In this document: piece by piece, positions 34,501-49,500 of the stretch
Layout: the number at the start of each line of letters is the position of its first letter
Position numbering within the stretch: the stretch's first letter is position 1
Assembly: GCA_949710005.1 (NCBI GenBank)
Contig: OX453287.1
Span: 2,554,305-2,618,304, forward strand
Source: Ricordea florida
Taxonomy: Eukaryota > Cnidaria > Anthozoa > Corallimorpharia > Ricordeidae
DNA length: 64,000 bases
Direction of reading: 5' to 3'
Made by a program: the position numbers and the translations under genes
The notes under the pieces: model-generated
Seen by the model: the letters and a program-made list of their open reading frames with translations, nothing else
What the model was told of the DNA's origin: nothing
Databases searched by the model: none

Positions 34501-37500
34501 GTCTTCCTCGAAATACCATTTTTCTTTTGGTATTTTATTAGCCCCTCTGAGATTTACGACAAGGAAAGACATACTGGATCGAAATCTCATCGCCATACCC
34601 GTCGGCAACTCGGTAAAACTGGACTGTTCAGCGAAGGGCTATCCACATCCCACTGTAAAATGGTACAAGGACGGAGTGTTATTCACACAGAGGAAAAATG
34701 GAAAGCTTTATTTGGGCACCAGGACAACTATTTTAAGTATGAAAGACGTTGTACCGAGTGATAGTGGGATGTATATGTGCAATGTCAGCAACCCTTATGG
34801 ATGGATCAACCATTCCTACATGATTGATGTACATGGTAAGCAGAGACCGTTAATTCTCTTTAAAAGCTTATACCGTCTAAATGCCAGATAAGAGAGCTAA
34901 CTCGGTAAATTTTAAGTGCTGCAGATCACTTTCTGAAATTCTCAATGAGTTTCAGTCCTAGTATTGCTATGAGAAAATCAAAAACAGGTCTAGAAAAACG
35001 TTTTCAGAACTAAGTTGGAATCGAATCCACGATATCCGGAACAGACCTCCCTTTGGTCTCACTACAGGCCGATCGGGGAAAACAAAGGCGGCCTGATATT
35101 TGCAAGTGAACGCACGTTTGGTGGTGACATGTCTTACTTATCAGCCACTTGGACAAACTAAGCGCCTTGACAGTCGTCAGCTTCTAAATGAAATGTCTAC
35201 TTCGCACTGTCTTTCCTACAAGCTAGCTTTTGAAGAGCATTTTTGGGCGCAAAAGGATATCTGTCTTTCTCTGCGTCTTTTCTGCTTATTGACTGTCGTG
35301 TTGATTCTTGTTTTCTCCTGTAGAACGAGTTCGTGCCAAGCCTGTGGTGCTGCCCATGGAAAACGTTACTGTGTCAGAAGGCGATAATGCCACCATGTTG
35401 TGTAAGGCTTTAAGTGATTCCATGCCTCGCTTTCAATGGTTACGTTGGTTTCCATGGCGTTCAAGCGACTCCAGAAACGGCAGTCAGATTGAAAGTCCGC
35501 ACTACGAAGTCATCAAACAAACCGAGCAGGACCCAAACGGGCGCCTCGTCCTACCAAAGAGTAACAAGAAATTTGATTTTCATGGCGTCAAGTTAACTCT
35601 TACTAATGTTACGAAAAAGGACGAAGGAAAATACACTTGCATTGTGGGAAATGCTGTTGGTTACGCTGTACAAGAAGCTTACCTCAAAGTTACATTGATT
35701 TCAGGTATGAGAATAGTTAACTGTTTCGTGACCATGGGTTTAGACACATAGAAATCACGGCAAGGTGTCCACAAAAGACGTTGTCAGAAAAAAAACTTGA
35801 CATTTCCCTTAGGAATTTCGCGACAATAGCGCTTGAACCCGCTGCGATAGGTCGAGAGTGGATGCCGAGAAATTCGGCTCAGTTTTCGGTACAATATAGC
35901 CAGCGGTTTCTAACAGAAGGTACGCTATATAAACTGCTAGATTGTGTCTTAAAGAAAAAAATCTGTCTAGGCTGTACAAGATACAGCAACGAGCTACCAA
36001 GTACATTTATGAGCAATAAATCGAGCATTAGCTGTGCAGAGTTAAAATTTGATTCACTATAAAAAATTCAATGTAACTTTGCTTTTTAAAAATTAATATA
36101 TTAATAAGAAAGTAATTAATAAATGCTATTACTGTCTGAAACCAAAGAGATAAAATATTCTGACAAAGTTGTTAAAAGTATCTAGATTTACCAGTGTTTT
36201 AGATGTCTAAAATGTTCTAATTTGTGCCTCAAAATACTGGATAATGAGTCTCAGAGAGTCTCGAAATTCAAAATTTTCTTGGGCGGCACGTCCCCAGACC
36301 ACCCTAGAGGGCAAGCCATGTCATGCTTGCTTTGGCTGTTTCGCAATATTTTGCTGTACTGCGCCTTTCGCCATATCACGCCCCATGTGATTACCTTTAC
36401 TAAATGCCACACCTGAAACACGGGTCAGTAAGACCTTTTTCATTACAGTCACGTCTTCCTCGAAATACCATTTTTCTTTTGGTATTTTATTAGCCCCTCT
36501 GAGATTTACGACAAGGAAAGACATACTGGATCGAAATCTCATCGCCATACCCGTCGGCAACTCGGTAAAACTGGACTGTTCAGCGAAGGGCTATCCACAT
36601 CCCACTGTAAAATGGTACAAGGACGGAGTGTTATTCACACAGAGGAAAAATGGAAAGCTTTATTTGGGCACCAGGACAACTATTTTAAGTATGAAAGACG
36701 TTGTACCGAGTGATAGTGGGATGTATATGTGCAATGTCAGCAACCCTTATGGATGGATCAACCATTCCTACATGATTGATGTACATGGTAAGCAGAGACC
36801 GTTAATTCTCTTTAAAAGCTTATACCGTCTAAATGCCAGATAAGAGAGCTAACTCGGTAAATTTTAAGTGCTGCAGATCACTTTCTGAAATTCTCAATGA
36901 GTTTCAGTCCTAGTATTGCTATGAGAAAATCAAAAACAGGTCTAGAAAAACGTTTTCAGAACTAAGTTGGAATCGAATCCACGATATCCGGAACAGACCT
37001 CCCTTTGGTCTCACTACAGGCCGATCGGGGAAAACAAAGGCGGCCTGATATTTGCAAGTGAACGCACGTTTGGTGGTGACATGTCTTACTTATCAGCCAC
37101 TTAGACAAACTAAGCGCCTTGACAGTCGTCAGCTTCTAAATGAAATGTCTACTTCGCACTGTCTTTCCTACAAGCTAGCTTTTGAAGAGCATTTTTGGGC
37201 GCAAAAGGATATCTGTCTTTCTCTGCGTCTTTTCTGCTTATTGACTGTCGTGTTGATTCTTGTTTTCTCCTGTAGAACGAGTTCGTGCCAAGCCTGTGGT
37301 GCTGCCCATGGAAAACGTTACTGTGTCAGAAGGCGATAATGCCACCATGTTGTGTAAGGCTTTAAGTGATTCCATGCCTCGCTTTCAATGGTTACGTTGG
37401 TTTCCATGGCGTTCAAGCGACTCCAGAAACGGCAGTCAGATTGAAAGTCCGCACTACGAAGTCATCAAACAAACCGAGCAGGACCCAAACGGGCGCCTCG

Positions 37501-40500
37501 TCCTACCAAAGAGTAACAAGAAATTTGATTTTCATGGCGTCAAGTTAACTCTTACTAATGTTACGAAAAAGGACGAAGGAAAATACACTTGCATTGTGGG
37601 AAATGCTGTTGGTTACGCTGTACAAGAAGCTTACCTCAAAGTTACATTGATTTCAGGTATGAGAATAGTTAACTGTTTCGTGACCATGGGTTTAGACACA
37701 TAGAAATCACGGCAAGGTGTCCACAAAAGACGTTGTCAGAAAAAAAACTTGACATTTCCCTTAGGAATTTCGCGACAATAGCGCTTGAACCCGCTGCGAT
37801 AGGTCGAGAGTGGATGCCGAGAAATTCGGCTCAGTTTTCGGTACAATATAGCCAGCGGTTTCTAACAGAAGGTACGCTATATAAACTGCTAGATTGTGTC
37901 TTAAAGAAAAAAATCTGTCTAGGCTGTACAAGATACAGCAACGAGCTACCAAGTACATTTATGAGCAATAAATCGAGCATTAGCTGTGCAGAGTTAAAAT
38001 TTGATTCACTATAAAAAATTCAATGTAACTTTGCTTTTTAAAAATTAATATATTAATAAGAAAGTAATTAATAAATGCTATTACTGTCTGAAACCAAAGA
38101 GATAAAATATTCTGACAAAGTTGTTAAAAGTATCTAGATTTACCAGTGTTTTAGATGTCTAAAATGTTCTAATTTGTGCCTCAAAATACTGGATAATGAG
38201 TCTCAGAGAGTCTCGAAATTCAAAATTTTCTTGGGCGGCACGTCCCCAGACCACCCTAGAGGGCAAGCCATGTCATGCTTGCTTTGGCTGTTTCGCAATA
38301 TTTTGCTGTACTGCGCCTTTCGCCATATCACGCCCCATGTGATTACCTTTACTAAATGCCACACCTGAAACACGGGTCAGTAAGACCTTTTTCATTACAG
38401 TCACGTCTTCCTCGAAATACCATTTTTCTTTTGGTATTTTATTAGCCCCTCTGAGATTTACGACAAGGAAAGACATACTGGATCGAAATCTCATCGCCAT
38501 ACCCGTCGGCAACTCGGTAAAACTGGACTGTTCAGCGAAGGGCTATCCACATCCCACTGTAAAATGGTACAAGGACGGAGTGTTATTCACACAGAGGAAA
38601 AATGGAAAGCTTTATTTGGGCACCAGGACAACTATTTTAAGTATGAAAGACGTTGTACCGAGTGATAGTGGGATGTATATGTGCAATGTCAGCAACCCTT
38701 ATGGATGGATCAACCATTCCTACATGATTGATGTACATGGTAAGCAGAGACCGTTAATTCTCTTTAAAAGCTTATACCGTCTAAATGCCAGATAAGAGAG
38801 CTAACTCGGTAAATTTTAAGTGCTGCAGATCACTTTCTGAAATTCTCAATGAGTTTCAGTCCTAGTATTGCTATGAGAAAATCAAAAACAGGTCTAGAAA
38901 AACGTTTTCAGAACTAAGTTGGAATCGAATCCACGATATCCGGAACAGACCTCCCTTTGGTCTCACTACAGGCCGATCGGGGAAAACAAAGGCGGCCTGA
39001 TATTTGCAAGTGAACGCACGTTTGGTGGTGACATGTCTTACTTATCAGCCACTTAGACAAACTAAGCGCCTTGACAGTCGTCAGCTTCTAAATGAAATGT
39101 CTACTTCGCACTGTCTTTCCTACAAGCTAGCTTTTGAAGAGCATTTTTGGGCGCAAAAGGATATCTGTCTTTCTCTGCGTCTTTTCTGCTTATTGACTGT
39201 CGTGTTGATTCTTGTTTTCTCCTGTAGAACGAGTTCGTGCCAAGCCTGTGGTGCTGCCCATGGAAAACGTTACTGTGTCAGAAGGCGATAATGCCACCAT
39301 GTTGTGTAAGGCTTTAAGTGATTCCATGCCTCGCTTTCAATGGTTACGTTGGTTTCCATGGCGTTCAAGCGACTCCAGAAACGGCAGTCAGATTGAAAGT
39401 CCGCACTACGAAGTCATCAAACAAACCGAGCAGGACCCAAACGGGCGCCTCGTCCTACCAAAGAGTAACAAGAAATTTGATTTTCATGGCGTCAAGTTAA
39501 CTCTTACTAATGTTACGAAAAAGGACGAAGGAAAATACACTTGCATTGTGGGAAATGCTGTTGGTTACGCTGTACAAGAAGCTTACCTCAAAGTTACATT
39601 GATTTCAGGTATGAGAATAGTTAACTGTTTCGTGACCATGGGTTTAGACACATAGAAATCACGGCAAGGTGTCCACAAAAGACGTTGTCAGAAAAAAAAC
39701 TTGACATTTCCCTTAGGAATTTCGCGACAATAGCGCTTGAACCCGCTGCGATAGGTCGAGAGTGGATGCCGAGAAATTCGGCTCAGTTTTCGGTACAATA
39801 TAGCCAGCGGTTTCTAACAGAAGGTACGCTATATAAACTGCTAGATTGTGTCTTAAAGAAAAAAATCTGTCTAGGCTGTACAAGATACAGCAACGAGCTA
39901 CCAAGTACATTTATGAGCAATAAATCGAGCATTAGCTGTGCAGAGTTAAAATTTGATTCACTATAAAAAATTCAATGTAACTTTGCTTTTTAAAAATTAA
40001 TATATTAATAAGAAAGTAATTAATAAATGCTATTACTGTCTGAAACCAAAGAGATAAAATATTCTGACAAAGTTGTTAAAAGTATCTAGATTTACCAGTG
40101 TTTTAGATGTCTAAAATGTTCTAATTTGTGCCTCAAAATACTGGATAATGAGTCTCAGAGAGTCTCGAAATTCAAAATTTTCTTGGGCGGCACGTCCCCA
40201 GACCACCCTAGAGGGCAAGCCATGTCATGCTTGCTTTGGCTGTTTCGCAATATTTTGCTGTACTGCGCCTTTCGCCATATCACGCCCCATGTGATTACCT
40301 TTACTAAATGCCACACCTGAAACACGGGTCAGTAAGACCTTTTTCATTACAGTCACGTCTTCCTCGAAATACCATTTTTCTTTTGGTATTTTATTAGCCC
40401 CTCTGAGATTTACGACAAGGAAAGACATACTGGATCGAAATCTCATCGCCATACCCGTCGGCAACTCGGTAAAACTGGACTGTTCAGCGAAGGGCTATCC

Positions 40501-43500
40501 ACATCCCACTGTAAAATGGTACAAGGACGGAGTGTTATTCACACAGAGGAAAAATGGAAAGCTTTATTTGGGCACCAGGACAACTATTTTAAGTATGAAA
40601 GACGTTGTACCGAGTGATAGTGGGATGTATATGTGCAATGTCAGCAACCCTTATGGATGGATCAACCATTCCTACATGATTGATGTACATGGTAAGCAGA
40701 GACCGTTAATTCTCTTTAAAAGCTTATACCGTCTAAATGCCAGATAAGAGAGCTAACTCGGTAAATTTTAAGTGCTGCAGATCACTTTCTGAAATTCTCA
40801 ATGAGTTTCAGTCCTAGTATTGCTATGAGAAAATCAAAAACAGGTCTAGAAAAACGTTTTCAGAACTAAGTTGGAATCGAATCCACGATATCCGGAACAG
40901 ACCTCCCTTTGGTCTCACTACAGGCCGATCGGGGAAAACAAAGGCGGCCTGATATTTGCAAGTGAACGCACGTTTGGTGGTGACATGTCTTACTTATCAG
41001 CCACTTAGACAAACTAAGCGCCTTGACAGTCGTCAGCTTCTAAATGAAATGTCTACTTCGCACTGTCTTTCCTACAAGCTAGCTTTTGAAGAGCATTTTT
41101 GGGCGCAAAAGGATATCTGTCTTTCTCTGCGTCTTTTCTGCTTATTGACTGTCGTGTTGATTCTTGTTTTCTCCTGTAGAACGAGTTCGTGCCAAGCCTG
41201 TGGTGCTGCCCATGGAAAACGTTACTGTGTCAGAAGGCGATAATGCCACCATGTTGTGTAAGGCTTTAAGTGATTCCATGCCTCGCTTTCAATGGTTACG
41301 TTGGTTTCCATGGCGTTCAAGCGACTCCAGAAACGGCAGTCAGATTGAAAGTCCGCACTACGAAGTCATCAAACAAACCGAGCAGGACCCAAACGGGCGC
41401 CTCGTCCTACCAAAGAGTAACAAGAAATTTGATTTTCATGGCGTCAAGTTAACTCTTACTAATGTTACGAAAAAGGACGAAGGAAAATACACTTGCATTG
41501 TGGGAAATGCTGTTGGTTACGCTGTACAAGAAGCTTACCTCAAAGTTACATTGATTTCAGGTATGAGAATAGTTAACTGTTTCGTGACCATGGGTTTAGA
41601 CACATAGAAATCACGGCAAGGTGTCCACAAAAGACGTTGTCAGAAAAAAAACTTGACATTTCCCTTAGGAATTTCGCGACAATAGCGCTTGAACCCGCTG
41701 CGATAGGTCGAGAGTGGATGCCGAGAAATTCGGCTCAGTTTTCGGTACAATATAGCCAGCGGTTTCTAACAGAAGGTACGCTATATAAACTGCTAGATTG
41801 TGTCTTAAAGAAAAAAATCTGTCTAGGCTGTACAAGATACAGCAACGAGCTACCAAGTACATTTATGAGCAATAAATCGAGCATTAGCTGTGCAGAGTTA
41901 AAATTTGATTCACTATAAAAAATTCAATGTAACTTTGCTTTTTAAAAATTAATATATTAATAAGAAAGTAATTAATAAATGCTATTACTGTCTGAAACCA
42001 AAGAGATAAAATATTCTGACAAAGTTGTTAAAAGTATCTAGATTTACCAGTGTTTTAGATGTCTAAAATGTTCTAATTTGTGCCTCAAAATACTGGATAA
42101 TGAGTCTCAGAGAGTCTCGAAATTCAAAATTTTCTTGGGCGGCACGTCCCCAGACCACCCTAGAGGGCAAGCCATGTCATGCTTGCTTTGGCTGTTTCGC
42201 AATATTTTGCTGTACTGCGCCTTTCGCCATATCACGCCCCATGTGATTACCTTTACTAAATGCCACACCTGAAACACGGGTCAGTAAGACCTTTTTCATT
42301 ACAGTCACGTCTTCCTCGAAATACCATTTTTCTTTTGGTATTTTATTAGCCCCTCTGAGATTTACGACAAGGAAAGACATACTGGATCGAAATCTCATCG
42401 CCATACCCGTCGGCAACTCGGTAAAACTGGACTGTTCAGCGAAGGGCTATCCACATCCCACTGTAAAATGGTACAAGGACGGAGTGTTATTCACACAGAG
42501 GAAAAATGGAAAGCTTTATTTGGGCACCAGGACAACTATTTTAAGTATGAAAGACGTTGTACCGAGTGATAGTGGGATGTATATGTGCAATGTCAGCAAC
42601 CCTTATGGATGGATCAACCATTCCTACATGATTGATGTACATGGTAAGCAGAGACCGTTAATTCTCTTTAAAAGCTTATACCGTCTAAATGCCAGATAAG
42701 AGAGCTAACTCGGTAAATTTTAAGTGCTGCAGATCACTTTCTGAAATTCTCAATGAGTTTCAGTCCTAGTATTGCTATGAGAAAATCAAAAACAGGTCTA
42801 GAAAAACGTTTTCAGAACTAAGTTGGAATCGAATCCACGATATCCGGAACAGACCTCCCTTTGGTCTCACTACAGGCCGATCGGGGAAAACAAAGGCGGC
42901 CTGATATTTGCAAGTGAACGCACGTTTGGTGGTGACATGTCTTACTTATCAGCCACTTAGACAAACTAAGCGCCTTGACAGTCGTCAGCTTCTAAATGAA
43001 ATGTCTACTTCGCACTGTCTTTCCTACAAGCTAGCTTTTGAAGAGCATTTTTGGGCGCAAAAGGATATCTGTCTTTCTCTGCGTCTTTTCTGCTTATTGA
43101 CTGTCGTGTTGATTCTTGTTTTCTCCTGTAGAACGAGTTCGTGCCAAGCCTGTGGTGCTGCCCATGGAAAACGTTACTGTGTCAGAAGGCGATAATGCCA
43201 CCATGTTGTGTAAGGCTTTAAGTGATTCCATGCCTCGCTTTCAATGGTTACGTTGGTTTCCATGGCGTTCAAGCGACTCCAGAAACGGCAGTCAGATTGA
43301 AAGTCCGCACTACGAAGTCATCAAACAAACCGAGCAGGACCCAAACGGGCGCCTCGTCCTACCAAAGAGTAACAAGAAATTTGATTTTCATGGCGTCAAG
43401 TTAACTCTTACTAATGTTACGAAAAAGGACGAAGGAAAATACACTTGCATTGTGGGAAATGCTGTTGGTTACGCTGTACAAGAAGCTTACCTCAAAGTTA

Positions 43501-46500
43501 CATTGATTTCAGGTATGAGAATAGTTAACTGTTTCGTGACCATGGGTTTAGACACATAGAAATCACGGCAAGGTGTCCACAAAAGACGTTGTCAGAAAAA
43601 AAACTTGACATTTCCCTTAGGAATTTCGCGACAATAGCGCTTGAACCCGCTGCGATAGGTCGAGAGTGGATGCCGAGAAATTCGGCTCAGTTTTCGGTAC
43701 AATATAGCCAGCGGTTTCTAACAGAAGGTACGCTATATAAACTGCTAGATTGTGTCTTAAAGAAAAAAATCTGTCTAGGCTGTACAAGATACAGCAACGA
43801 GCTACCAAGTACATTTATGAGCAATAAATCGAGCATTAGCTGTGCAGAGTTAAAATTTGATTCACTATAAAAAATTCAATGTAACTTTGCTTTTTAAAAA
43901 TTAATATATTAATAAGAAAGTAATTAATAAATGCTATTACTGTCTGAAACCAAAGAGATAAAATATTCTGACAAAGTTGTTAAAAGTATCTAGATTTACC
44001 AGTGTTTTAGATGTCTAAAATGTTCTAATTTGTGCCTCAAAATACTGGATAATGAGTCTCAGAGAGTCTCGAAATTCAAAATTTTCTTGGGCGGCACGTC
44101 CCCAGACCACCCTAGAGAGCAAGCCATGTCATGCTTGCTTTGGCTGTTTCGCAATATTTTGCTGTACTGCGCCTTTCGCCATATCACGCCCCATGTGATT
44201 ACCTTTACTAAATGCCACACCTGAAACACGGGTCAGTAAGACCTTTTTCATTACAGTCACGTCTTCCTCGAAATACCATTTTTCTTTTGGTATTTTATTA
44301 GCCCCTCTGAGATTTACGACAAGGAAAGACATACTGGATCGAAATCTCATCGCCATACCCGTCGGCAACTCGGTAAAACTGGACTGTTCAGCGAAGGGCT
44401 ATCCACATCCCACTGTAAAATGGTACAAGGACGGAGTGTTATTCACACAGAGGAAAAATGGAAAGCTTTATTTGGGCACCAGGACAACTATTTTAAGTAT
44501 GAAAGACGTTGTACCGAGTGATAGTGGGATGTATATGTGCAATGTCAGCAACCCTTATGGATGGATCAACCATTCCTACATGATTGATGTACATGGTAAG
44601 CAGAGACCGTTAATTCTCTTTAAAAGCTTATACCGTCTAAATGCCAGATAAGAGAGCTAACTCGGTAAATTTTAAGTGCTGCAGATCACTTTCTGAAATT
44701 CTCAATGAGTTTCAGTCCTAGTATTGCTATGAGAAAATCAAAAACAGGTCTAGAAAAACGTTTTCAGAACTAAGTTGGAATCGAATCCACGATATCCGGA
44801 ACAGACCTCCCTTTGGTCTCACTACAGGCCGATCGGGGAAAACAAAGGCGGCCTGATATTTGCAAGTGAACGCACGTTTGGTGGTGACATGTCTTACTTA
44901 TCAGCCACTTAGACAAACTAAGCGCCTTGACAGTCGTCAGCTTCTAAATGAAATGTCTACTTCGCACTGTCTTTCCTACAAGCTAGCTTTTGAAGAGCAT
45001 TTTTGGGCGCAAAAGGATATCTGTCTTTCTCTGCGTCTTTTCTGCTTATTGACTGTCGTGTTGATTCTTGTTTTCTCCTGTAGAACGAGTTCGTGCCAAG
45101 CCTGTGGTGCTGCCCATGGAAAACGTTACTGTGTCAGAAGGCGATAATGCCACCATGTTGTGTAAGGCTTTAAGTGATTCCATGCCTCGCTTTCAATGGT
45201 TACGTTGGTTTCCATGGCGTTCAAGCGACTCCAGAAACGGCAGTCAGATTGAAAGTCCGCACTACGAAGTCATCAAACAAACCGAGCAGGACCCAAACGG
45301 GCGCCTCGTCCTACCAAAGAGTAACAAGAAATTTGATTTTCATGGCGTCAAGTTAACTCTTACTAATGTTACGAAAAAGGACGAAGGAAAATACACTTGC
45401 ATTGTGGGAAATGCTGTTGGTTACGCTGTACAAGAAGCTTACCTCAAAGTTACATTGATTTCAGGTATGAGAATAGTTAACTGTTTCGTGACCATGGGTT
45501 TAGACACATAGAAATCACGGCAAGGTGTCCACAAAAGACGTTGTCAGAAAAAAAACTTGACATTTCCCTTAGGAATTTCGCGACAATAGCGCTTGAACCC
45601 GCTGCGATAGGTCGAGAGTGGATGCCGAGAAATTCGGCTCAGTTTTCGGTACAATATAGCCAGCGGTTTCTAACAGAAGGTACGCTATATAAACTGCTAG
45701 ATTGTGTCTTAAAGAAAAAAATCTGTCTAGGCTGTACAAGATACAGCAACGAGCTACCAAGTACATTTATGAGCAATAAATCGAGCATTAGCTGTGCAGA
45801 GTTAAAATTTGATTCACTATAAAAAATTCAATGTAACTTTGCTTTTTAAAAATTAATATATTAATAAGAAAGTAATTAATAAATGCTATTACTGTCTGAA
45901 ACCAAAGAGATAAAATATTCTGACAAAGTTGTTAAAAGTATCTAGATTTACCAGTGTTTTAGATGTCTAAAATGTTCTAATTTGTGCCTCAAAATACTGG
46001 ATAATGAGTCTCAGAGAGTCTCGAAATTCAAAATTTTCTTGGGCGGCACGTCCCCAGACCACCCTAGAGGGCAAGCCATGTCATGCTTGCTTTGGCTGTT
46101 TCGCAATATTTTGCTGTACTGCGCCTTTCGCCATATCACGCCCCATGTGATTACCTTTACTAAATGCCACACCTGAAACACGGGTCAGTAAGACCTTTTT
46201 CATTACAGTCACGTCTTCCTCGAAATACCATTTTTCTTTTGGTATTTTATTAGCCCCTCTGAGATTTACGACAAGGAAAGACATACTGGATCGAAATCTC
46301 ATCGCCATACCCGTCGGCAACTCGGTAAAACTGGACTGTTCAGCGAAGGGCTATCCACATCCCACTGTAAAATGGTACAAGGACGGAGTGTTATTCACAC
46401 AGAGGAAAAATGGAAAGCTTTATTTGGGCACCAGGACAACTATTTTAAGTATGAAAGACGTTGTACCGAGTGATAGTGGGATGTATATGTGCAATGTCAG

Positions 46501-49500
46501 CAACCCTTATGGATGGATCAACCATTCCTACATGATTGATGTACATGGTAAGCAGAGACCGTTAATTCTCTTTAAAAGCTTATACCGTCTAAATGCCAGA
46601 TAAGAGAGCTAACTCGGTAAATTTTAAGTGCTGCAGATCACTTTCTGAAATTCTCAATGAGTTTCAGTCCTAGTATTGCTATGAGAAAATCAAAAACAGG
46701 TCTAGAAAAACGTTTTCAGAACTAAGTTGGAATCGAATCCACGATATCCGGAACAGACCTCCCTTTGGTCTCACTACAGGCCGATCGGGGAAAACAAAGG
46801 CGGCCTGATATTTGCAAGTGAACGCACGTTTGGTGGTGACATGTCTTACTTATCAGCCACTTAGACAAACTAAGCGCCTTGACAGTCGTCAGCTTCTAAA
46901 TGAAATGTCTACTTCGCACTGTCTTTCCTACAAGCTAGCTTTTGAAGAGCATTTTTGGGCGCAAAAGGATATCTGTCTTTCTCTGCGTCTTTTCTGCTTA
47001 TTGACTGTCGTGTTGATTCTTGTTTTCTCCTGTAGAACGAGTTCGTGCCAAGCCTGTGGTGCTGCCCATGGAAAACGTTACTGTGTCAGAAGGCGATAAT
47101 ACCACCATGTTGTGTAAGGCTTTAAGTGATTCCATGCCTCGCTTTCAATGGTTACGTTGGTTTCCATGGCGTTCAAGCGACTCCAGAAACGGCAGTCAGA
47201 TTGAAAGTCCGCACTACGAAGTCATCAAACAAACCGAGCAGGACCCAAACGGGCGCCTCGTCCTACCAAAGAGTAACAAGAAATTTGATTTTCATGGCGT
47301 CAAGTTAACTCTTACTAATGTTACGAAAAAGGACGAAGGAAAATACACTTGCATTGTGGGAAATGCTGTTGGTTACGCTGTACAAGAAGCTTACCTCAAA
47401 GTTACATTGATTTCAGGTATGAGAATAGTTAACTGTTTCGTGACCATGGGTTTAGACACATAGAAATCACGGCAAGGTGTCCACAAAAGACGTTGTCAGA
47501 AAAAAAACTTGACATTTCCCTTAGGAATTTCGCGACAATAGCGCTTGAACCCGCTCCGATAGGTCGAGAGTGGATGCCGAGAAATTCGGCTCAGTTTTCG
47601 GTACAATATAGCCAGCGGTTTCTAACAGAAGGTACGCTATATAAACTGCTAGATTGTGTCTTAAAGAAAAAAATCTGTCTAGGCTGTACAAGATACAGCA
47701 ACGAGCTACCAAGTACATTTATGAGCAATAAATCGAGCATTAGCTGTGCAGAGTTAAAATTTGATTCACTATAAAAAATTCAATGTAACTTTGCTTTTTA
47801 AAAATTAATATATTAATAAGAAAGTAATTAATAAATGCTATTACTGTCTGAAACCAAAGAGATAAAATATTCTGACAAAGTTGTTAAAAGTATCTAGATT
47901 TACCAGTGTTTTAGATGTCTAAAATGTTCTAATTTGTGCCTCAAAATACTGGATAATGAGTCTCAGAGAGTCTCGAAATTCAAAATTTTCTTGGGCGGCA
48001 CGTCCCCAGACCACCCTAGAGGGCAAGCCATGTCATGCTTGCTTTGGCTGTTTCGCAATATTTTGCTGTACTGCGCCTTTCGCCATATCACGCCCCATGT
48101 GATTACCTTTACTAAATGCCACACCTGAAACACGGGTCAGTAAGACCTTTTTCATTACAGTCACGTCTTCCTCGAAATACCATTTTTCTTTTGGTATTTT
48201 ATTAGCCCCTCTGAGATTTACGACAAGGAAAGACATACTGGATCGAAATCTCATCGCCATACCCGTCGGCAACTCGGTAAAACTGGACTGTTCAGCGAAG
48301 GGCTATCCACATCCCACTGTAAAATGGTACAAGGACGGAGTGTTATTCACACAGAGGAAAAATGGAAAGCTTTATTTGGGCACCAGGACAACTATTTTAA
48401 GTATGAAAGACGTTGTACCGAGTGATAGTGGGATGTATATGTGCAATGTCAGCAACCCTTATGGATGGATCAACCATTCCTACATGATTGATGTACATGG
48501 TAAGCAGAGACCGTTAATTCTCTTTAAAAGCTTATACCGTCTAAATGCCAGATAAGAGAGCTAACTCGGTAAATTTTAAGTGCTGCAGATCACTTTCTGA
48601 AATTCTCAATGAGTTTCAGTCCTAGTATTGCTATGAGAAAATCAAAAACAGGTCTAGAAAAACGTTTTCAGAACTAAGTTGGAATCGAATCCACGATATC
48701 CGGAACAGACCTCCCTTTGGTCTCACTACAGGCCGATCGGGGAAAACAAAGGCGGCCTGATATTTGCAAGTGAACGCACGTTTGGTGGTGACATGTCTTA
48801 CTTATCAGCCACTTAGACAAACTAAGCGCCTTGACAGTCGTCAGCTTCTAAATGAAATGTCTACTTCGCACTGTCTTTCCTACAAGCTAGCTTTTGAAGA
48901 GCATTTTTGGGCGCAAAAGGATATCTGTCTTTCTCTGCGTCTTTTCTGCTTATTGACTGTCGTGTTGATTCTTGTTTTCTCCTGTAGAACGAGTTCGTGC
49001 CAAGCCTGTGGTGCTGCCCATGGAAAACGTTACTGTGTCAGAAGGCGATAATACCACCATGTTGTGTAAGGCTTTAAGTGATTCCATGCCTCGCTTTCAA
49101 TGGTTACGTTGGTTTCCATGGCGTTCAAGCGACTCCAGAAACGGCAGTCAGATTGAAAGTCCGCACTACGAAGTCATCAAACAAACCGAGCAGGACCCAA
49201 ACGGGCGCCTCGTCCTACCAAAGAGTAACAAGAAATTTGATTTTCATGGCGTCAAGTTAACTCTTACTAATGTTACGAAAAAGGACGAAGGAAAATACAC
49301 TTGCATTGTGGGAAATGCTGTTGGTTACGCTGTACAAGAAGCTTACCTCAAAGTTACATTGATTTCAGGTATGAGAATAGTTAACTGTTTCGTGACCATG
49401 GGTTTAGACACATAGAAATCACGGCAAGGTGTCCACAAAAGACGTTGTCAGAAAAAAAACTTGACATTTCCCTTAGGAATTTCGCGACAATAGCGCTTGA

